A stretch of 64,000 nt of DNA from Suilimivivens aceti (GCF_025567405.1 NZ_JAOQKJ010000009.1:62001-126000), one strand, 5' to 3'. Numbered from the stretch's first letter, positions 15,987 through 24,930 are shown. Program-made: numbers and translations. Notes: generated from the sequence alone by a model not told the origin.

Positions 15987-16048
15987 GTTCCACCTCTTTT
16001 TTCTTTTCGATTATTATATCGGAAATTATATAAAAATTTCTGAAGCCG
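15987..16048 (-). promoter_or_regulatory. probable -10 region of the LytTR operon promoter
   Basis: On the minus strand two TATAAT hexamers (in TTATATAATTT and CGATATAATAATC) lie 20-50 bp upstream of the regulator gene, with no good -35 box. This is the arrangement expected for an activator-dependent promoter under the repeats at 16049-16085. Confidence 0.5.
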
Positions 16049-16085
16049 ATAGCGCAAATGGACAGTTTAATAGCGCAAGTGGACA
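16049..16085. promoter_or_regulatory. candidate LytTR-binding direct repeats, 21-bp period
   Basis: ATAGCGCAAATGGACA (16049-16064) and ATAGCGCAAGTGGACA (16070-16085) differ by one base and start 21 bp apart, two helical turns. LytTR regulators are known to bind such paired direct repeats. They lie directly upstream of the LytTR gene. Confidence 0.6.
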
Positions 16086-16121
16086 AAAAATAGCTAAAGT
16101 AATTCTATCAGCCCAAGATAT

Positions 16122-16281
16122 GTGTTCCAATCAGATTGCCTAAGCAATCGGAACACCGACACACCCTTTTGGAGTGTCGAAAACACACATAGCAAGCACT
16201 GCCTGTGTCATGACACAGGCGAAATCCCCCACACTTTCCTATCGTCTGTGTAGTTGAATTTCCATAGGGAAGTATCCCTAA
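16122..16281. other. cluster of inverted repeats, candidate ICE oriT
   Basis: Between the LytTR promoter and mobC lie GTGTTCC-N5-GATTGC-CTAA-GCAATC-GGAACAC (16122-16156), CGACAC...GTGTCG (16157-16179), the perfect 20-bp palindrome GCCTGTGTCATGACACAGGC (16201-16220), and TAGGGA-N4-TCCCTA near 16264. Dense hairpins directly upstream of mobC and the relaxase are typical of a transfer origin. The nick site cannot be assigned by eye. Confidence 0.6.
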
Positions 16282-16331
16282 CCCTCTCTCGATTTTTCTT
16301 CGATTACTCTTCATTTTACCGTCGAAATGCA

Positions 16332-16360
16332 TTGACCTTTCCTGCCGTTTTTGCTACAAT
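16332..16360 (+). promoter_or_regulatory. mobC-relaxase promoter
   Basis: TTGACC (16332-16337), 17-nt spacer, TACAAT (16355-16360). It is a near-consensus housekeeping promoter reading towards mobC. Confidence 0.72.
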
Positions 16361-16405
16361 TTGCTATGGGTAATTACACCCAAAATTGAATAAAACATGA
16401 AACAG

Positions 16406-16443
16406 ACTGTTGTAAAAATCGAACATTTTACAGCAGTTTTTTT
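16406..16443 (+). terminator. leader terminator (attenuator) before mobC
   Basis: A 12-bp stem ACTGTTGTAAAA / TTTTACAGCAGT followed by TTTTTTT lies between the promoter at 16332-16360 and the mobC ATG at 16473. No plus-strand gene lies upstream to be terminated, so it most likely attenuates mobC-relaxase transcription. GGGT...ACCC at about 16368-16381 could take part in an alternative fold. Confidence 0.65.
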
Positions 16444-16472
16444 GTACCCAAATTTAGAAAGGACGTGGCACA

Positions 16473-16814
16473 ATGGCAAACCGAAACCGCACTAATCCGG
16501 TGCAATTTTATCTCAGTGATGATGAGCAATACATTCTCAATACCAAGTTCAAAGCATCCGGCATGAAAAGCATGTCAGCCTTTTTACGCAAACTGATTTT
16601 ATATGGATATGTGTATGATGTCGATTACAGTTATCTGCGAAATTATAATACAGAGCTTGGACGAATCAGCTCAAGTCTGAATCAGATTGCAAAGCGAGTA
16701 AACAGTACCAGAAACATCTATCAGGACGATATGAATGAAGTAAAGGAGTTGATGAATAAAGTATGGCATACACAAAAATCCATGCTATCAAAGCAACCGT
16801 TGATAAAGCAATAG
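16473..16814 (+). CDS. mobC: MobC-like relaxosome accessory protein
   Basis: 113 residues. An N-terminal ribbon-helix-helix-like segment (RTNPVQFYLSDDEQYILN, SMSAFLRKLILYGYVYD) precedes the MobC signature LGRISSSLNQIAKRVNSTRN. It would bind oriT and help the relaxase melt the nick region. The gene overlaps the relaxase start by 52 nt. It is expressed from a strong promoter with an attenuator. Confidence 0.85.
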   Translation: MANRNRTNPVQFYLSDDEQYILNTKFKASGMKSMSAFLRKLILYGYVYDVDYSYLRNYNTELGRISSSLNQIAKRVNSTRNIYQDDMNEVKELMNKVWHTQKSMLSKQPLIKQ

Positions 16815-18133
16815 ATTACATCTGCAATCCCGACAAAACAGATGAGCAAATCTATGTTTCATCTTTTGCGTGTGCGCCAGAAACAGCAGCGATTGACTTT
16901 AAGTACACCCTTGACCATTGCAGAGAGAACAGTCCTAACAAAGCCTATCATCTGATACAGGCTTTTGCTCCGGGAGAAGTCAGTTATGAGGAAGCTCACC
17001 GCATTGGAAAAGAACTTGCTGACAAGGTTTTAGAAGGGAAATATTCGTATGTTCTCACCACACACATTGATAAAGGACATATTCATAATCACATCATATT
17101 TTGTGCTGCTGATAACATCGAGCATAACAAATATCACGACTGCAAACAGTCGTATTACCACATACGGAAACTAAGTGATGAACTATGCAAAGCGCATAAC
17201 CTTTCCATCATCATTCCGGGTGGTGAACGTGGTAAAAAATACAAAGAATGGCAGTCTGATCAGAATGGCTCTACTTGGAAAACCCAGCTTAGAAGAGACA
17301 TCAATTTTTGCATCAAGTCTGCTTCCACATACGAAGATTTCTTACTTTTAATGAGAGCCAAAGGATATGAAATTAAAGGAGAATCTTTTGAAGAAGGTGC
17401 TGCCAAATACATCTCTTTCCGTCCTCTGGATAAAGAACGTTTTGTCCGTGGCAGTACGAAATCGCTTGGTAAGGAATACACAAAGGAACGTATCCGGGAA
17501 CGCATCGAAATGAAGCATGAGCGAAAATCTGTCATTCCGAAAAAAGACTACTCTGCCCGCAGGCTCATTGATACCTTGGATGAAAAATTTCAAAACAGTC
17601 CCGGACTTCAGCAATGGGCAACTATCGAGAATTTGAAGATTGCTGCACAAAGCTATAATGAAGTTGGTTCTCTCTCCGATCTGAAGCATCAGATTACTGT
17701 GAAAACCGAAGCCAGAAAATCTGCCAAACAGAGCGTTGTGAAACTGGAACACCACATGAAAGACCTTGCAGAAATCATCAAATATGCCGAGCAGTACAAA
17801 ACCAACCGCTCCTATCACATCGCCTACAAAAAGTCAAAGAATCCAGACGCATATTTCCGCCGATACGAAAGCCAGCTCATTCTATATGGCGGTGCACGAC
17901 GTGTACTTGAGCAGACTGGGATAAACTTAAAAGGATTGAATGTTGATAAGCTAAAAGCGGAATATCAGGAACTAATGAAACAGAAAAATGAACTGACTTC
18001 CACCTACAAGAACTGTGAAAAAGAGGTTCAATCATTAAACCGAAAACTGGAAAATCTGAATCAATACCTCGGTCAGACACAGCCCGATTTTACCTCCGAG
18101 CAGTCCAGGAAAAAGAATAATCCCATCTTGTAG
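16763..18133 (+). CDS. MOBP-type relaxase of the ICE
   Basis: 456 residues. The relaxase domain (1-230) has a candidate nucleophile Tyr19 in AIDYICNP and the HUH metal motif HIDKGHIHNH at 101-110. The rest is a coiled, basic C-terminal region (LEHHMKDLAEIIKYAEQYKT, VDKLKAEYQELMKQKNELTS). It would nick the oriT cluster upstream of mobC and pilot single-stranded ICE DNA to the recipient. It is read opposite to the rest of the ICE, as in CTn-type elements. Full length for the family. Confidence 0.88.
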   Translation: MAYTKIHAIKATVDKAIDYICNPDKTDEQIYVSSFACAPETAAIDFKYTLDHCRENSPNKAYHLIQAFAPGEVSYEEAHRIGKELADKVLEGKYSYVLTTHIDKGHIHNHIIFCAADNIEHNKYHDCKQSYYHIRKLSDELCKAHNLSIIIPGGERGKKYKEWQSDQNGSTWKTQLRRDINFCIKSASTYEDFLLLMRAKGYEIKGESFEEGAAKYISFRPLDKERFVRGSTKSLGKEYTKERIRERIEMKHERKSVIPKKDYSARRLIDTLDEKFQNSPGLQQWATIENLKIAAQSYNEVGSLSDLKHQITVKTEARKSAKQSVVKLEHHMKDLAEIIKYAEQYKTNRSYHIAYKKSKNPDAYFRRYESQLILYGGARRVLEQTGINLKGLNVDKLKAEYQELMKQKNELTSTYKNCEKEVQSLNRKLENLNQYLGQTQPDFTSEQSRKKNNPIL

Positions 18134-18195
18134 CTTGTTAATGTTTAACGCATGTATTATACTTAATTTATTATTACAAATGTTTAGGAGAGACT

Positions 18196-19185
18196 ATGGC
18201 AAATACAGATTATAAATCACCCGATGCTTTAATGCGGCATCTTAGGGATAATGGAATTTCCATCTCAGGAAGTTCACAAAAACAACAGCTCATCAATACC
18301 GGATATTTTCATGGATATAAAGGATACCGTTTTTTTGTATCTTCCTCTAACAGACTTCCATTCACTTCATATAATGAGATTAACGCAACCATTCAATATG
18401 ATACAAAATTAAAATCTCTTTTATATGGAAAAATGATGTTTATAGAAACTGCGCTTAAAAATATTGCTTTGAACACCATTATGTCAGAAATTGATTCCAG
18501 CAGTATCTATGATATGTACGATAAAGCAATCAGCAGCTACAAAAATGCACCAGCCGGAACCCGTGAAGATATAAAAAAGAAATACCAGAACAACAAACTA
18601 AATCTTCAAGGCTCCATACAAAATGCCATTGCTGCTGCATACCGAAAAGAGAATCCGAAAATCACTCATTTTTACAATAATGTCAATTACAATGAAGTTC
18701 CTTTATGGGCAATATTTGAAATTCTCACTATGGGCGATTTTGGATATTTGCTTTCATGCCTGACCATTGATATGCGTGAAAAAGTATCCCGTGCAATCGG
18801 CATCAATCTATCAAGTGATACTTACCGGGAATTACTTTATAAATATGTATATGCCTTAAAAGATTTAAGAAATGCCATTGCTCACAACGATGTGGTATAT
18901 GATACCCGTTTCAAAAAAATGGACCCTTCAAGACCAATGAAACAATGCCTGATTTTAGAAATGGGGATGCCATACATAAATTTCAAAACAATCGGCGATT
19001 ACATCATCCTTATCTGTTACTACTTAAAATTACTGAAAGTCTCTAAAACAGAGATCAAATCATTCATCCGTGAATTTGAAAAGATTACAAGAGAATACGA
19101 ATCTTCTGTAAACCCGAATGTTTCAGCTATTTCGATTCATCCTGATTTGTTCTCTCGCTTAAACATCTTAAAAAATTCCATATAA
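18196..19185 (+). CDS. Abi-family (AbiD/F-like) HEPN defence protein
   Basis: 329 residues, AGGAGA before the ATG. The N-terminal helical part begins YKSPDALMRHLRDNGISISG. The Abi_2-type core contains YNEVPLWAIFEILTMGDFGY and the HEPN-like Rx4-6H motif in DLRNAIAHNDVVY. Such proteins are abortive-infection RNases known from lactococcal plasmids. It lies as cargo directly behind the relaxase, followed by tandem hairpins. The family call is good; activity against a given phage is unknown. Confidence 0.82.
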   Translation: MANTDYKSPDALMRHLRDNGISISGSSQKQQLINTGYFHGYKGYRFFVSSSNRLPFTSYNEINATIQYDTKLKSLLYGKMMFIETALKNIALNTIMSEIDSSSIYDMYDKAISSYKNAPAGTREDIKKKYQNNKLNLQGSIQNAIAAAYRKENPKITHFYNNVNYNEVPLWAIFEILTMGDFGYLLSCLTIDMREKVSRAIGINLSSDTYRELLYKYVYALKDLRNAIAHNDVVYDTRFKKMDPSRPMKQCLILEMGMPYINFKTIGDYIILICYYLKLLKVSKTEIKSFIREFEKITREYESSVNPNVSAISIHPDLFSRLNILKNSI

Positions 19186-19234
19186 TGCTTGCATATTTTA
19201 CCTGCCTATAGTATATTATAGATAGCAATTGGGG

Positions 19235-19294
19235 TATGTGTTTGCGGACACATACTTGGAGGAGTCGGAGTGATCCGGCTCCTCTTTAATTTTT
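19235..19294 (+). terminator. tandem hairpins ending the mobC-relaxase-Abi unit
   Basis: GTATGTGT...ACACATAC (about 19234-19255) is followed by GGAGGAGTCGGA-GTGA-TCCGGCTCCTC and TTTAATTTTT (19258-19294). The second is a strong intrinsic terminator. Confidence 0.75.
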
Positions 19295-19296
19295 AA

Positions 19297-19335
19297 CAAA
19301 AAAACGGTAGTCAAAAGGGGCACCTAATGACTACC
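19297..19335 (-). terminator. terminator after TTRAP
   Basis: Stem GGTAGTCA (19306-19313) / TGACTACC (19328-19335), followed on the minus strand by GTTTTTTTG. Confidence 0.75.
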
Positions 19336-19341
19336 ATATTT

Positions 19342-19548
19342 TTATTCTGCCGCTTCCAACACTAATCTGGCATATTCTTCATCACCTATGCTTTCCAGTT
19401 TTCCTGCCACACGCACCGACAATTCCACAAGCTCATCATCGTCGATATGCTTCATAGCCTTATGAATATCCTCTATAACTTTTGTTCTGCTGTCACTCTG
19501 GAAAATACATATCAAATTTGTTTCTTCAACTGTAAATGGATTATTCAT
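19342..19548 (-). CDS. transposon-transfer assisting protein (TTRAP)-like
   Basis: 68 residues: FTVEETNLICIFQSDSRTKV, then DIHKAMKHIDDDELVELSVR and LESIGDEEYARLVLEAAE. The E(E/M)NL.C.(F/Y) start and D(E)EL.EL...V..KL pattern match TTRAP proteins of CTn-like elements, recalled from memory. GGGAGATGTAAGAAT precedes the ATG, overlapping the stop region of the 19553 gene. Its biochemical role is not established. Confidence 0.7.
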   Translation of the reverse strand: MNNPFTVEETNLICIFQSDSRTKVIEDIHKAMKHIDDDELVELSVRVAGKLESIGDEEYARLVLEAAE

Positions 19549-19552
19549 ATTC

Positions 19553-22500
19553 TTACATCTCCCTGTGTGTATTCTTTGATTTTTCCTGCTCTTTGGAATC
19601 TTTCTTGCCCTGTGCCACTTCCTTCTGCTTAGCTACCAGACGCTCCTTTAAGGAAGAACGAGCCTGCGGTTTTTCCGCCTGTTCTTTCTTTTCTTCCTCA
19701 CGATAGAATTTCTCCACACCATTATTAAGCCTGTCATCAATCATGTTATAATTCTGTTCCTCCAGCTCCTCGATTTTGGCAAGCGGTTTATATTCTGCCA
19801 GCTTAGCAATCAGCTCTTTTGCCTGTCTTTCGCTGTCCTCGTCAATTCCCTCATCAATAGATGTCTGCAAAAAAATCTGTAATGGCTTCACATTACCGCT
19901 TCTTATATCATTTGCAATCATTTGAACCTGTGCTTCCCTGTCCGGTACCGAGTCTCTATATTCAAAAGTGTCAATATCATAGGATAACTGGTCAAGTTCT
20001 GTCGCAATCGTCTGTATCTTTGCTTCCTTTGTCTCCCTGTCATTAACCTCTTTATCCGGATATGCTGCAATCAGTTTTTTAAGGGCATCCTGCACTGTGG
20101 GGGTATCCCGAAGCTCTGGTGTGTAATTCAGAAAATCCACATCTATGCAATTTCCTCTGACAATATCCGCTTCCTCATCTTCCCATTCTTCTGTACCGTC
20201 AATGTGCATATTTACACCAAGCGAAGGGATTCCGTGCATACGGGACGGATCAATGACATTGTAGAGTTGCATAGCTTCCTCTATCGTTTCAATACCCTCA
20301 TGGAACTCTCCCATAGTGTGAAATTCGCCACATTCTGCAACCGTAAATGTGATATGGACTGTCTCCGGTTCAACCACTGGCTCTTTTTCCAATTCTGAAA
20401 GTGTCTTTTCTTCTATCATTTTTTCTTTTTCCGGTTGCTGTTCCAGTGCGTTTTCTCTGCCCTGCGTGACAAGCTGATTGTTGGTCTGCTCCTGCTGTGC
20501 CTTCTCCTGCAGGTAGGTTTCCACCTCCGGCAGATATGTCTCCAGTGTTCCGGTTCTGCCCTCTGTGATCGGGTTAATATCCACCTGAATGCCTGCGATA
20601 TAAATGCTGTCCTCATGCAGCATATTGAAAAGGTCATCTTCTCTGGTGGAACCTGTGTATTCTACTACTACATCCAAATCTGAATTTTCCTTTTCTATGC
20701 CCCTGCAACGGCTCCCGGATACCACCACATCCACAATTTCTGCATCCAGACCGTATTCATCAATCTGCGATTGCACATAAGCATACACTGTTTTTTCAAT
20801 ATCTTCCGCACTCTGTCCGTCCAGACTGTGAAACAGTTCTTCCGTCCTTGCCCGGAAATCTGCAACCACATCCGGATTGTTCTCTCTAAATTCTGCCTGC
20901 TTTGCTTCCAAATCTGCCTGTTCCACTTCCTCGGCTTTCTCCGAAAGTTCCTCAAAATCAACAATCTCTGCTTCGGAACCTGCATACACCTCGCCCTGCA
21001 AAAATTCATCACGATAATACTGCTCTGTGACCGCTGAAAACCTCGGTTCTTTCAAATCCGCAATCACCATATCCATTGCACGCTGAATCGTAATATCCGG
21101 GTTATCGTAGACACCGCCATCCAGTAAATGATACTGCTCATTCAGAATGGAGTAATCGTATCCCTCATCACATTCATGCATGAGGATATAACGGTCTGCG
21201 ATATGAACCGCAAGCTCCGTCTCTATCTCATTCTCTTTGCCCTCCAGTGTCAGCATGAACTTCGGCAGTTCTGTAAATCCAAAAGAATCTACAAAGTGTG
21301 CAGTGTTTTCCCCGTTCTCATGTAATACCACAATATCGCTGACCGACAGGGAATGTGCCTTGTAATCCGCCGGATGGTCAATATTGAACTTTGTATAGAT
21401 TGCTTCCAATGTTTCCGATTGTGTCTGCCCCTGCAATTCTGCCAGTTCTCCCATATACACGAGCTTATAATTTTCCGGCAATACTGCATCAAAATTATCC
21501 TTGGTTATTCCCATACGCTTCAGGCTTTCCGTTCCCTCAAAACGGAACTTATCCAGTTCCGGATCATCCTTTAACTGGAAAATTCCATATTTATCGGTAT
21601 TTCCATACAAAAGCTGTGCTTCCCTGTTGGAATCACTCTCTGATAATTCTTCCTGCATCATGCGAAGTTTCCGTTCATTCTGCCAGTCCCCTTTTTCTAT
21701 TCCACACATTCCATCATGCTCTAAAATCTGTTTTCTATCAGCTACAGTACTCTCTGAACCATCCGTATGCAAAAGATACACAGGCAAGTCACCATCGAAC
21801 AGTTCCAATGCTCTCTCCTGCGTCAACGGAAGCATTTCATTCCACGTATAGCCATATTCCTGCATTTCGGATATGCTGACCATGCTATCCGGAAGTGCGT
21901 CGATTTCTGCCTGTGCATCAATCATTGCTAATGCGACATCCTGATTTCCATCCACTTCCTGTGCATAGATATGTTCTGCAAGCTCCCTTGTTTTCTCCAT
22001 ATCCCCAAGCTTATACGCATAATTCACAATCAGATTTCTTTCATCATCGGAAAAGGCAGGCTGTCCATGCTCCAACCGGTTAATGATATGCTCTGCCTGT
22101 TGCATGACAGACAATTCCTCCGCATCCGTCAGACCTGCATCAAAATCGTATTCATAATCCCAAAAGTCCGGCATATTTCCATTTAATTCCTTACTACTGG
22201 ACGCAAGTAACGTGATTTCCGCTCCCTGTTTTTCCATATATGAAAGGTAATTGCCATCCCATTCTTTTTCATCAAGAGAAGCCATATCTTTGAGCATTTT
22301 TCTGACATCATCCCTCAACATATTTGTGATTTTCAAAACCTCCCATTCGCTTTCAAAAATGGAAGCGAACTTAACAACCACATCATCGGCATTGATCGGC
22401 TCCATTGCCTTATCATAGACCGCCTTTCTCTCCTTCATATCAATCAGCTCATCTGTATCTGTGTTATAACGCACATCCAGATGATACTCTCCGTACTCTC

Positions 22501-23617
22501 TGGAATCCTGATTGCCGATTTCCGTTGTCCATGCACCCCTGCTTTCCAAATATGCCTGTATGCTCAACTTGTCATCGTCTGTCATTTCTGACAATGCCTG
22601 CATCAGTTCCGGTCTGTCCATGCCATATACATCAAGCAGACTGAACTCTGAAAGGTCAGTATTCTGTATGAGGAGAATACTTTCCTTTGTCTGTTCCTGT
22701 GATACTTCCCTGTTCCTTTGTAATTCCTGTAATTGTTCCTCTATCCCGGTAATCAACTCCGAAGCTGTCCTGCGTATCGTATCCATGGAAGCTCTCAGTT
22801 CCTTGGTATCTCTGCCACTGCTCCATCCGGCAATATATCCAAAGGAATAATCGGAAGTGTCCACTCCAAAATGCTGACATACTGTATAAGCTATACTCTC
22901 AGCTTCCACTTCTTTGGTATTGCGGTCTTTTTTCATCTGCTCATCCTGCTCCACTTCCTTGCTATGCAGATTGGAGTGAGCCACCTCATGGATCATGGTC
23001 TTTAAGGTCTGGCCCTCGCTCATGTTTTCCTGCACCGCAATCCGCTTTGCTTCCCTGTCATAGTAGCCTTTGGAATCTCCGGCTATCTCCTCCAGTTCAA
23101 TCGGTACTGGTGAAATGGCTTCTACTGCACGAATCATATCCTGATACCCTTCCACATCTGAAAGAAGCTCCTTTGCCGCAAGTTCCGGTATCGGCTTTCC
23201 GTCTGTCTGCGCCACATCAAAAACGGATACTGCCCGGAATGCCGGAATTGTTATCTCGACTTCTTCTTTCTGCGGATTTCCGTCCTTATCAAGTAAAAGT
23301 TCTTGTGTGACCGGATCAATCTTGTCCCTCTCCTCTTTGATTTTATAGGGTGCCGGGGCAAGGATACGAATACCCTTTTCCCCCTTCTTAACGTGCCTGT
23401 CAAAATTCTTCTGCCAAGCCTTGAATCCGGCCACTAACGTAGCGTCTGGCTTTTGCATCGCAATTAACATAGTATTGTTAAAGCTGTAATTATGGAATTT
23501 TGACATGGTATTCAGATAAGTCTTGTACTTCTCGCTTTCAAAAAGCTCCTTGATACCCTGCTCTAGCTTCTCCGTTATTTCCTGTACTTTCTGTTTTTCT
23601 GTTTTAGATTCTGCCAT
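19553..23617 (-). CDS. multidomain ArdC-like / HExxH / nucleotidyltransferase ICE protein
   Basis: 1354 residues. Residues 1-100 resemble the ArdC N-terminal ssDNA-binding domain (FNNTMLIAMQKPDATLVAGF, KKGEKGIRILAPAPYK). An IrrE-like metallopeptidase motif HEVAH is at 210-214. Several repeated LPD/YodL-type domains fill the middle. Around 965-1040 lies a nucleotidyltransferase core (GSRCRGIEKENSDLDVVVEY, DINPITEGRTGTLETYLPEV). The C-terminus is coiled and basic (SSLKERLVAKQKEV). Proteins of this build accompany conjugative elements and are thought to protect incoming single-stranded DNA. The embedded NTase with intact GSxxxG...DLDV resembles MNT-type toxin-antitoxin enzymes; its role here is open. 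Strong ribosome site (GGAGG). Confidence 0.8.
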   Translation of the reverse strand: MAESKTEKQKVQEITEKLEQGIKELFESEKYKTYLNTMSKFHNYSFNNTMLIAMQKPDATLVAGFKAWQKNFDRHVKKGEKGIRILAPAPYKIKEERDKIDPVTQELLLDKDGNPQKEEVEITIPAFRAVSVFDVAQTDGKPIPELAAKELLSDVEGYQDMIRAVEAISPVPIELEEIAGDSKGYYDREAKRIAVQENMSEGQTLKTMIHEVAHSNLHSKEVEQDEQMKKDRNTKEVEAESIAYTVCQHFGVDTSDYSFGYIAGWSSGRDTKELRASMDTIRRTASELITGIEEQLQELQRNREVSQEQTKESILLIQNTDLSEFSLLDVYGMDRPELMQALSEMTDDDKLSIQAYLESRGAWTTEIGNQDSREYGEYHLDVRYNTDTDELIDMKERKAVYDKAMEPINADDVVVKFASIFESEWEVLKITNMLRDDVRKMLKDMASLDEKEWDGNYLSYMEKQGAEITLLASSSKELNGNMPDFWDYEYDFDAGLTDAEELSVMQQAEHIINRLEHGQPAFSDDERNLIVNYAYKLGDMEKTRELAEHIYAQEVDGNQDVALAMIDAQAEIDALPDSMVSISEMQEYGYTWNEMLPLTQERALELFDGDLPVYLLHTDGSESTVADRKQILEHDGMCGIEKGDWQNERKLRMMQEELSESDSNREAQLLYGNTDKYGIFQLKDDPELDKFRFEGTESLKRMGITKDNFDAVLPENYKLVYMGELAELQGQTQSETLEAIYTKFNIDHPADYKAHSLSVSDIVVLHENGENTAHFVDSFGFTELPKFMLTLEGKENEIETELAVHIADRYILMHECDEGYDYSILNEQYHLLDGGVYDNPDITIQRAMDMVIADLKEPRFSAVTEQYYRDEFLQGEVYAGSEAEIVDFEELSEKAEEVEQADLEAKQAEFRENNPDVVADFRARTEELFHSLDGQSAEDIEKTVYAYVQSQIDEYGLDAEIVDVVVSGSRCRGIEKENSDLDVVVEYTGSTREDDLFNMLHEDSIYIAGIQVDINPITEGRTGTLETYLPEVETYLQEKAQQEQTNNQLVTQGRENALEQQPEKEKMIEEKTLSELEKEPVVEPETVHITFTVAECGEFHTMGEFHEGIETIEEAMQLYNVIDPSRMHGIPSLGVNMHIDGTEEWEDEEADIVRGNCIDVDFLNYTPELRDTPTVQDALKKLIAAYPDKEVNDRETKEAKIQTIATELDQLSYDIDTFEYRDSVPDREAQVQMIANDIRSGNVKPLQIFLQTSIDEGIDEDSERQAKELIAKLAEYKPLAKIEELEEQNYNMIDDRLNNGVEKFYREEEKKEQAEKPQARSSLKERLVAKQKEVAQGKKDSKEQEKSKNTHREM

Positions 23618-23649
23618 AGTATTTCCTCCATCTGCTTATTTTTTGCATG

Positions 23650-23682
23650 ACAAAAGGCAGCCATTATTGACTGCCTTTGCAT
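23650..23682 (-). terminator. hairpin of the AAAGGCAGTC...TGGCTGCCTTT family, copy 1
   Basis: AAAGGCAG (23653-23660) / CTGCCTTT (23671-23678), followed by TTGTC on the minus strand. The same hairpin follows the genes at 28532 and 37146. It sits between the winged-helix relic and the ArdC-like gene. Confidence 0.55.
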
Positions 23683-23834
23683 AACTACGATATTCACTTA
23701 TAAACCTTTATCATTACTGCCCGTATTCGTTTTGATTTCTGCAATGTACTCCTGTCTCCTTTCTGCACCTGTCACTGTAAATGTTTTTACAAATAAAAAA
23801 GACAACCAAGATTTTGTTTCTTAATTGCCTGTTT

Positions 23835-24215
23835 CTATGCTATTAAATTTTTATTGAACCGATAACCAACTCCCCAAACAGTCTGTATATAGCTTGGCTT
23901 GCTAGGATTATCCTCTATCTTCTCCCGAATATTCCGGATATGGCTCATGACGATGTTGTAATCGCCGGAATAGGATTCTTTCCACACAATGTCATAAATC
24001 TATTCCTTACTGAACACTATTCCCGGATGCTTTGCAAAAAGCTTCAAGATTTCAAACTCGGTATATGTAAGCTCTATCTCCTGATTTTCCCGAATGATTA
24101 CCCGTTGAACCTCATCTATCATAAGACCTTTGAAATTCAACAGATGCTCGTTCATACCTGACATCTGAATGACTTCTTCCTGTTCCTGAAAAATATCTGT
24201 TCTGCAATGAACTGT
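23835..24215 (-). pseudogene. second winged-helix (OmpR-type) copy with nonsense codon
   Basis: This matches the gene at 9056-9490 base for base over most of about 340 bp (roughly 90% by eye) and ends with the same VWGVGYRFNKNL. A CAG to TAG change at 24000-24002 stops the frame at FSKE-stop, where the first copy reads FSKEQIYDIVW, and no start with a ribosome site is visible. It is placed exactly at the end of module 2, as its sister is at the end of module 1. Confidence 0.75.
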
Positions 24216-24233
24216 TGGATAAATTAACCCGCA

Positions 24234-24905
24234 TTATTCCACCCTCTCCTGTAAATTACCTAATCTGTTCAGCACTTCATACATCCGGCCATTGCCAAAT
24301 ATATAATTTTGCAAAACAAGCGGCTTCCCCACCTGCCTGCTTTCCCGGTACAGCTTCATATAAGCATCCTTCGCTTGATAAAAGCTGTCTTCCAATTCTT
24401 CCATCTCTTTTGTTGGCATTTCAAAAATTTTCCCCTGAATGACCTGCCCCTGGGCTGCTATTCTTGCACAGGATTTCTGCCATGCCGCTTCCTGCTCAAA
24501 TTGTATATCCAGCCACTCTATCTCATCTTCTTTTGTCAGCGGCGTCCCATCTACCTTATAATACTGTTCATTTTCATAGCGCTGTTCAATTTCAGAATAC
24601 AGCCTTGCATAACTCAATCCGCAGGCATTTACAACATCAGTATAGTCATACTGCCCTTTTTCTTCCCTAATTTCTTTTAATATTCCGGCTCTCATATCGC
24701 TGAACGATGTAACCGAATGCACAACTGTATGCTTAATTTTATCCATTAAATTTTCCCTGTTTTTCGATAATTGAGAAACCTCTAAAATATCCTTATGAAA
24801 CACTTTCTGGTCTTCATTTTGGCTTTCCTGTTTTCCCAAATATTCCCTATCAAACTTGAAAAAATCCGGCAGATGAATAGGATTACTTAAAAATGTAATT
24901 GACAT
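24234..24905 (-). CDS. unrecognised 223-residue module 2 protein
   Basis: AAGGAGAAAGAGAT precedes the ATG. It is mostly helical and charged: HLPDFFKFDREYLGKQ, KIKHTVVHSVTSFSDMRAGI, DVVNACGLSYARLYSEIEQR, IEWLDIQFEQEAAWQKSCAR. No signal peptide, no Cys pairs, no known motif. It is the last intact gene of module 2, 25 bp behind the GVG-type gene. Its role may parallel the MPRITDY-type protein of module 1, but I see no clear sequence match between them. Confidence 0.55.
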   Translation of the reverse strand: MSITFLSNPIHLPDFFKFDREYLGKQESQNEDQKVFHKDILEVSQLSKNRENLMDKIKHTVVHSVTSFSDMRAGILKEIREEKGQYDYTDVVNACGLSYARLYSEIEQRYENEQYYKVDGTPLTKEDEIEWLDIQFEQEAAWQKSCARIAAQGQVIQGKIFEMPTKEMEELEDSFYQAKDAYMKLYRESRQVGKPLVLQNYIFGNGRMYEVLNRLGNLQERVE

Positions 24906-24930
24906 ATCTCTTTCTCCTTACTTAAAATCA

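Noticed and set aside
13858..16472. An agrB/agrD-like signal peptide gene near the histidine kinase
   Set aside because: No small frame with a ribosome site and a CxxF/thiolactone-like core was found on either strand between 13.8 and 16.5 kb.
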